This document shows positions 60,126-64,000 of a DNA stretch of 64,000 bases, piece by piece (within the stretch, counting starts at the first letter, position 1; every line of letters starts with the position of its first letter). Location: contig JACKAE010000004.1 in assembly GCA_020635205.1 (NCBI GenBank), positions 186,001-250,000 on the forward strand. The letters are read 5' to 3'. The position numbers and the translations under genes were made by a program. Source of the stretch: Ignavibacteria bacterium. GTDB taxonomy: Bacteria; Bacteroidota; Ignavibacteria; OLB7. A model generated the notes under the pieces. The model was not told the DNA's origin. It was given only the letters and a program-made list of their open reading frames with translations, and ran no database searches.

Positions 60126-60782
60126 TTACTCTTCCCACCCCCGCTTCCCAATCAAGGGAACGAAACGAAATTCACCATGTTCCTCAACTTCATAATCCTC
60201 TTCATCAATGCGCGTTACCACGAACAACTGCTGGGTTGCTTTCTCACCAACTGGAATCACAAGCCGACCTCCAATTGATAGCTGCGATACAAACGGGGAT
60301 GGAATTTTCGGTGCGCCGGCAGTAACAATGATTCCGTCATACGGAGCATACTCGCTCCACCCAACAGTTCCATCACCCAAACGAGTGGCAACGTGAAAAC
60401 CATGTTTTTCGAGACGATGGCGGGCAGTTTGCAGAAGATCGGGAACACGTTCAATTGACCAAACACGGCAACCAATAGCCGAGAGGACGGCAGCCTGGTA
60501 ACCACTTCCTGTGCCAATCTCAAGTACCTTCATTCCCTGAAATGGATTCAGAAGCTGTGTCATTCGAGCAACTGTGTAAGGTTGCGATATTGTCTGTCCA
60601 CAGTCGATAGGCAAGGCCTCGTTATCGTAAGCACGTGCCCGGAAACCTTCGGGAACAAACCACTCGCGCGGAATCTCAGCAATTGCCTTTAAGACCTCTG
60701 GGTTATCGATTCCATTTTCTCGCAACTCTTCTGCGAGGTGAAATGCTGATGAAGCACCACGGTTATACTGCTCGGTTTGCAT
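60126..60782 (-). CDS. pcm: Protein-L-isoaspartate O-methyltransferase
   Basis: Repairs isoaspartyl damage in aged proteins using S-adenosylmethionine. The 218-residue protein shows IPREWFVPEGFRARAYDNEA, LPIDCGQTISQPYTVARM, the SAM-binding VLEIGTGSGYQAAVL near 90-104, VWSIERVPDLL, GDGTVGWSEYAPYDGIIVTA and GGRLVIPVG. The set is complete and in order. Located between cdaA and miaA on the same strand, with short spacers. Confidence 0.95.
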   Translation of the reverse strand: MQTEQYNRGASSAFHLAEELRENGIDNPEVLKAIAEIPREWFVPEGFRARAYDNEALPIDCGQTISQPYTVARMTQLLNPFQGMKVLEIGTGSGYQAAVLSAIGCRVWSIERVPDLLQTARHRLEKHGFHVATRLGDGTVGWSEYAPYDGIIVTAGAPKIPSPFVSQLSIGGRLVIPVGEKATQQLFVVTRIDEEDYEVEEHGEFRFVPLIGKRGWEE

Positions 60783-60840
60783 CGCTATATTTACGTGAAT
60801 ATCTGATCCAGATCAATTTCAGGAGACTCCCTCTCTCCCC

Positions 60841-61677
60841 CTACTTCTTCAACCTAAAACCGGGAAGGATTGAACCGAGTCTCCGCCAAAGTGGAAGATC
60901 TTGTTGATCTCGATCCCGCGTCAACGTTCGGCGCAGAACGCTCTTCAACTCTTCGGCTGACTTGTTATAGTAGAGGTTTCCCTCCATCGCATAACTAATA
61001 AATCCAGTCTCCTCGCTAACAATCACAACAAAAACGTCGGCATGTTCACTAACGCCAAGTCCGGCTCGGTGACGAGTGCCGAGTTGTTGATCGGGGGTTT
61101 TCATCACAGTGCTAAAGGGGAGAATCACGCGAGCCGACTCAATCCGCTCGCCATCAACAATCACAGCACCATCGTGCAGTGGAGACTTTGGGTTGAAGAT
61201 CGTCATCAACAGTTCCTTCGAGAGGGAAGCACCAACCCGCACTCCGGTCTCCACAGCAAATGAAAGGTCGGTTGCCCTGGTAACCACAATCAATCCACCA
61301 AACCGACGCTCAGAAAGTTCTTTGGCCGCTTGGACGATTTCAGTGACTACGTGCTCAATGTCATACTCTGGTATTGACATCGTAAAGCCTTGGCGACCAA
61401 GTATCAGGAGGATTCGACGAAGTTCGGGCTGAAAGAGAATAATCAGGGCAATCACCCATATCGCGCTAACGGTTTGCAGCACCCAACTCAAGAGCTTCAT
61501 CTCGAGAAACTGGCTGACAACTCCTGCACCAATAATTAGAGCTAAACCGACGAAAATCTGGGCGGCGATGGTTCCCCGCATCGAGGCGTAGAGTCGATAC
61601 AGAACAAAGGCAACGATCCCGATATCAATCAGGTCGACAACTCTGATTACTAAGAAGTCAATGCGGAAGAGTTCCAC
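60841..61677 (-). CDS. cdaA: Diadenylate cyclase CdaA
   Basis: Makes the second messenger cyclic di-AMP from two ATP. Three N-terminal membrane helices (VVDLIDIGIVAFVLYRLY; AQIFVGLALIIGAGVVSQFL; VLQTVSAIWVIALIILF) are followed by the DisA_N/DAC domain with LHDGAVIVDG (DGA at 169-171) and GTRHRAGLG (RHR at 202-204), both catalytic motifs intact. The 278-residue length is that of the CdaA class. The regulator CdaR and glmM, often linked in Firmicutes, are not adjacent; folP-type neighbours common in Bacteroidota are also absent. Confidence 0.94.
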   Translation of the reverse strand: MELFRIDFLVIRVVDLIDIGIVAFVLYRLYASMRGTIAAQIFVGLALIIGAGVVSQFLEMKLLSWVLQTVSAIWVIALIILFQPELRRILLILGRQGFTMSIPEYDIEHVVTEIVQAAKELSERRFGGLIVVTRATDLSFAVETGVRVGASLSKELLMTIFNPKSPLHDGAVIVDGERIESARVILPFSTVMKTPDQQLGTRHRAGLGVSEHADVFVVIVSEETGFISYAMEGNLYYNKSAEELKSVLRRTLTRDRDQQDLPLWRRLGSILPGFRLKK

Positions 61678-61795
61678 TACACCACCATTGATCGTTCAAT
61701 CTCTGGTACTCAATTAGAAGTAAGAAGTACCACTTGATAGCTCCAGACTGTTAGATGCACATCAAGATGAGGCGCACAACGCCATTGGGAAGGGG

Positions 61796-62770
61796 TCAAA
61801 CGCCACCTGAAACGCCATGCTCTTCGTATGCCCGAATAATTTCTTTCACAAGTTTGTGGCGCACCACATCTCCTTTGTCGAAGTAGATAAAACCGATCCC
61901 CTCAATTCCATTAAGAATAGACTCCGCCTGCACCAGACCACTCTCAACATTTTTGGGGAGATCAACTTGAGTAAGGTCGCCAGTAATAATTGCTCGGCTG
62001 TTCGGTCCAAGCCGAGTGAGGAACATTTTCATCTGCAAGGCTGTCGTGTTTTGCGCTTCATCCAAAATCACGAAAGCATTATTCAACGTTCTCCCCCTCA
62101 TAAAGGCAAGTGGGGCAACTTCGATCGCCCGCCGTTCGGTCATCGACTTCAACTTTTCTGGTGGGATCATATCGTCCAGTGCGTCGTAGAGCGGACGCAA
62201 GTAAGGATCGATCTTCTCTTGAAGATCACCCGGTAGAAATCCCAAGTTCTCTCCTGCTTCAACAGCTGGACGGGTAAGAATAATGCGGGTCACATCTCGA
62301 TTCCGATAAGCGTTCACAGCCATAGCAACGGCAAGGTAGGTTTTTCCGGTTCCGGCTGGACCGATCGAGAAAACGATATCATTTTCCCTCACCTTCTGCA
62401 CATATTCAAGCTGACGCTCACCGCGAGCTTTAATCACGCTTTTGTTGGCGAAGAGGATCACATCGTCAAGCTCTTCCCCTTTCAGAGAACCGCTTGAAGG
62501 GAGATCACCTCCAGCAACAACATCGATGATGCTCTCCACATCGGTCTGCATTAGCGATCCGTTTCGCCTGACCATATAGATCATCTCGTTGACAACTCGA
62601 CTGAGAAGCTCAACATCTTCCCCCTCACCACGAATAATCACGGTATCGCCACGCACCACTGGCACGGCATTGAACCGCGATTCGAGTATCGAGAGATTAG
62701 CGTCGTTGAAGCCGAGAAACGCAAGTTGATCGACACCAACCAAAGAAATTATCTGTTCAGTAGTAGCCAT
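61796..62770 (-). CDS. phoH: PhoH-like ATPase
   Basis: Cytoplasmic ATPase often found with RNA-processing genes; its exact role is uncertain, and despite its name it is not proven here to belong to the phosphate regulon. The 324-residue protein has an N-terminal region like that of YbeZ (RFNAVPVVRGDTVIIRGEG), Walker A SIGPAGTGKTYLA at 135-147, TRPAVEAGENLGFLPGDLQE, and Walker B FVILDEAQNTT with ITGDLTQVDLP. No ybeY follows. AACATTTG on its strand, one mismatch from TAnnTTTG, lies about 15 bases before the ATG. Confidence 0.92.
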   Translation of the reverse strand: MATTEQIISLVGVDQLAFLGFNDANLSILESRFNAVPVVRGDTVIIRGEGEDVELLSRVVNEMIYMVRRNGSLMQTDVESIIDVVAGGDLPSSGSLKGEELDDVILFANKSVIKARGERQLEYVQKVRENDIVFSIGPAGTGKTYLAVAMAVNAYRNRDVTRIILTRPAVEAGENLGFLPGDLQEKIDPYLRPLYDALDDMIPPEKLKSMTERRAIEVAPLAFMRGRTLNNAFVILDEAQNTTALQMKMFLTRLGPNSRAIITGDLTQVDLPKNVESGLVQAESILNGIEGIGFIYFDKGDVVRHKLVKEIIRAYEEHGVSGGV

Positions 62771-62843
62771 TCGCCTGAAAATAGCAAATGTTGAGATTGA
62801 TAGTTAGAAGATCGAACTGTTGAAGTAAGTCCACCCATAAAAA

Positions 62844-62873
62844 ACTCTCCGCAGAAACGTTTCTGCGGAGAGT
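62844..62873 (-). terminator. Rho-independent terminator (perfect 30-bp palindrome)
   Basis: ACTCTCCGCAGAAAC and its exact complement GTTTCTGCGGAGAGT; on the minus strand a TTTTTT run follows. It terminates the LysM gene 56 bases after its stop. Confidence 0.85.
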
Positions 62874-62928
62874 TCTACTTTACAACGAATCGCGATGTAG
62901 CGTGCCGATCCTCATCATAAATATGGGA

Positions 62929-63747
62929 TCAGTTACCGCTTCCAGCATCGTTTGACTCCACTTGACGCGCACGTCGTGAAGCTGCTGCGCGTTGCGCTGC
63001 TTCGCGCTTCTGCCGGTAGTAGAGACGCTCTGCGCGCAACTCTTCATCTGTTTTCGGTCCAGGAGGTGGAATTCGAAGAACTTGTCCCGGCATAATCAAA
63101 TCGGGATTCCGAATCTGATCGGTGTTTGCCTGCCAAATCTTCGGCCACATAAATGGATCGCTGTAGATATCATCTTTCTTCGCAATGTTCCAGAGACAGT
63201 CGCGATCTTTCTTCCAAGTTCCTACGGTGTAAGTATTGCCTCGGAAATTACGCGCACGCTCGTAGAGCTGCTTGATATCGCGAGCAAGTCCGACGATCTT
63301 ATCGTAGAACTCTGGAAGAGCTGCAATTTTATTCTTGCGCAACTCATTCAAGTCGGCCCAAAGTTTGTCAATCTCGCTAATGCGCTTCGAAAGATCTTCG
63401 TCGCTCATCCGCTGCATTTCGCGAACGCGAGCCTCGATTTTTCCAAGTCTTTCGCGGAAAGCGTTGACGTCGGCCTCGGTTGCACCAATTAGCGCGTAGA
63501 TTGCCTTGTTGCAATCATCAAGCTCGTTTGTCAGTGCCGTCAACCTTGAATTTTGCTCGTTAACCTGTGTTGTCAAAGCGTCAAGCTCTGATTTCAGGTT
63601 AGCAACGCGATTGCGGAATTCCTCAATGCGAATCTCGGCCTCATCTTTCTTTAACAGGCTATCCGGCTTATTCGGATCAACCCTCATCTGAGAAAAAGCC
63701 GGAGTCGCCAGAAGACCAAATGCCAGTAATGCCAGCAACGTTCTCAT
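62929..63747 (-). CDS. Secreted LysM protein with coiled coil
   Basis: Probable peptidoglycan-binding periplasmic protein, 272 residues. Signal peptide MRTLLALLAFGLLATPAFSQ is cut after FSQ. A long coiled coil follows (about 30-150: FRNRVANLKSELDALTTQVN, ARVREMQRMSDEDLSKRISE), then a LysM domain (TYTVGTWKKDRDCLWNIAKK, QIRNPDLIMPGQVLRIP), ending in an Arg/Ala-rich tail. The ATG at 63747 follows an AGGAG site; the longer frame is rejected because it puts extra residues before a perfect signal peptide. It follows the partial coiled-coil gene by 62 bases on the same strand. Confidence 0.85.
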   Translation of the reverse strand: MRTLLALLAFGLLATPAFSQMRVDPNKPDSLLKKDEAEIRIEEFRNRVANLKSELDALTTQVNEQNSRLTALTNELDDCNKAIYALIGATEADVNAFRERLGKIEARVREMQRMSDEDLSKRISEIDKLWADLNELRKNKIAALPEFYDKIVGLARDIKQLYERARNFRGNTYTVGTWKKDRDCLWNIAKKDDIYSDPFMWPKIWQANTDQIRNPDLIMPGQVLRIPPPGPKTDEELRAERLYYRQKREAAQRAAASRRARQVESNDAGSGN

Positions 63748-63809
63748 GGTAAAGTTATCTCCTGATAGTTTTGAAATGCTGTTCAATAAAGTCAAAGTGA
63801 TGCTACGCC

Positions 63810-64000
63810 TTAATTATCCGGGAACAGACCTGCTGGCCAAGCGTTCGGCCACTGTGCAAGTTTGCTCTGCACAAACTGCCGACGAGTGTTGCAGTTGTCT
63901 ACCTCTTTCTGGCGCGCATCGACTTCGCTCTTCAGGCGACTCAATTCGCTCTTCTTTGATTCAATGTCCTTCTTCAATTGCGCTTCCTGAGCGCGAAGTT
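63810..64000 (-). CDS. C-terminal end of a coiled-coil protein (cut by window edge)
   Basis: Only 63 codons are visible, reading leftwards to a TAA. They start in a strongly helical heptad-like stretch, LRAQEAQLKKDIESKKSELS then RLKSEVDARQKEVDNCNTRR, and finish QSKLAQWPNAWPAGLFPDN. A single Cys lies in the VDNCNTR segment. The family cannot be named from this fragment. The coiled-coil character resembles that of the downstream LysM protein, and the two are likely in one transcript. Confidence 0.75.
   Translation of the reverse strand, partial: LRAQEAQLKKDIESKKSELSRLKSEVDARQKEVDNCNTRRQFVQSKLAQWPNAWPAGLFPDN

Overview
The window is 64 kb of chromosome from a Gram-negative (diderm) bacterium, about half G+C. 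Outer-membrane export genes (a Wza-type secretin, a Wzi-like barrel, a phosphate porin), many lipoproteins and Bacteroidota-style promoters (TTG, 19-20 bases, TAnnTTTG) point to the Bacteroidota/Chlorobiota side of the FCB group. A Kapabacteria- or Ignavibacteria-like lineage is my best guess. That is an inference from gene content and promoter style; there is no 16S gene here.

Layout. 0-8 kb: start of dnaN (cut by the edge), recX, a CPXCG zinc-ribbon gene, mtaB, an unknown gene, nuoD-nuoC, then a rhomboid protease followed by a rhomboid homologue that has lost its catalytic residues, and tRNA-Phe plus tRNA-Pro behind a clear promoter. 8-12 kb: repeat-rich spacers around a small lipoprotein and glycogen phosphorylase. 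12.3-17.7 kb: a phosphate regulon (OprP-like porin, pstC, pstA, pstB, phoU) headed by three 11-bp-spaced Pho-box-like heptamers and a consensus -7 element; pstS is absent. 17.7-19.6 kb: small unknown genes, more AT-rich, beginning at a perfect 60-bp palindrome.

19.7-34.9 kb: one leftward exopolysaccharide/capsule locus. Transcription runs wecC, wecB, Wza-like exporter, Wzi-like barrel, Wzz-like chain-length protein, Wzy-like polymerase/ligase, Wzx-like flippase, GT4, GT2, a WbaP/WcaJ-type initiating phosphosugar transferase, and a DPM1-like glycosyltransferase. Many junctions are 4-base ATGA-type overlaps. Together they describe a Wzx/Wzy-type pathway making a polymer that probably contains N-acetylmannosaminuronic acid or a related sugar.

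35-48.6 kb: uvrA, a GlsB/YeaQ membrane protein, a heavy-metal P-type ATPase beside a NicO/RcnA-like transporter, inositol-1-phosphate synthase, a frameshifted lipoprotein gene, and a group of secreted or outer-membrane proteins of unknown function. 49-64 kb: dnaE interrupted by a 417-residue homing-endonuclease intein, an aspartate-type aminotransferase, an MlaD/MCE protein, an M15-like peptidase, ssb, an unknown four-helix membrane protein, miaA, pcm, cdaA, phoH, a LysM protein and the end of a coiled-coil protein.

Most notable: the intein in dnaE, the active/inactive rhomboid pair, the phosphate promoter architecture with enlarged periplasmic loops in PstC and PstA, a G9 tract placed so that one extra G would fuse WecC to WecB, and several unexplained structured spacers (before ino1, and between ssb and the membrane-protein gene). 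No CRISPR array, insertion sequence or prophage was seen.
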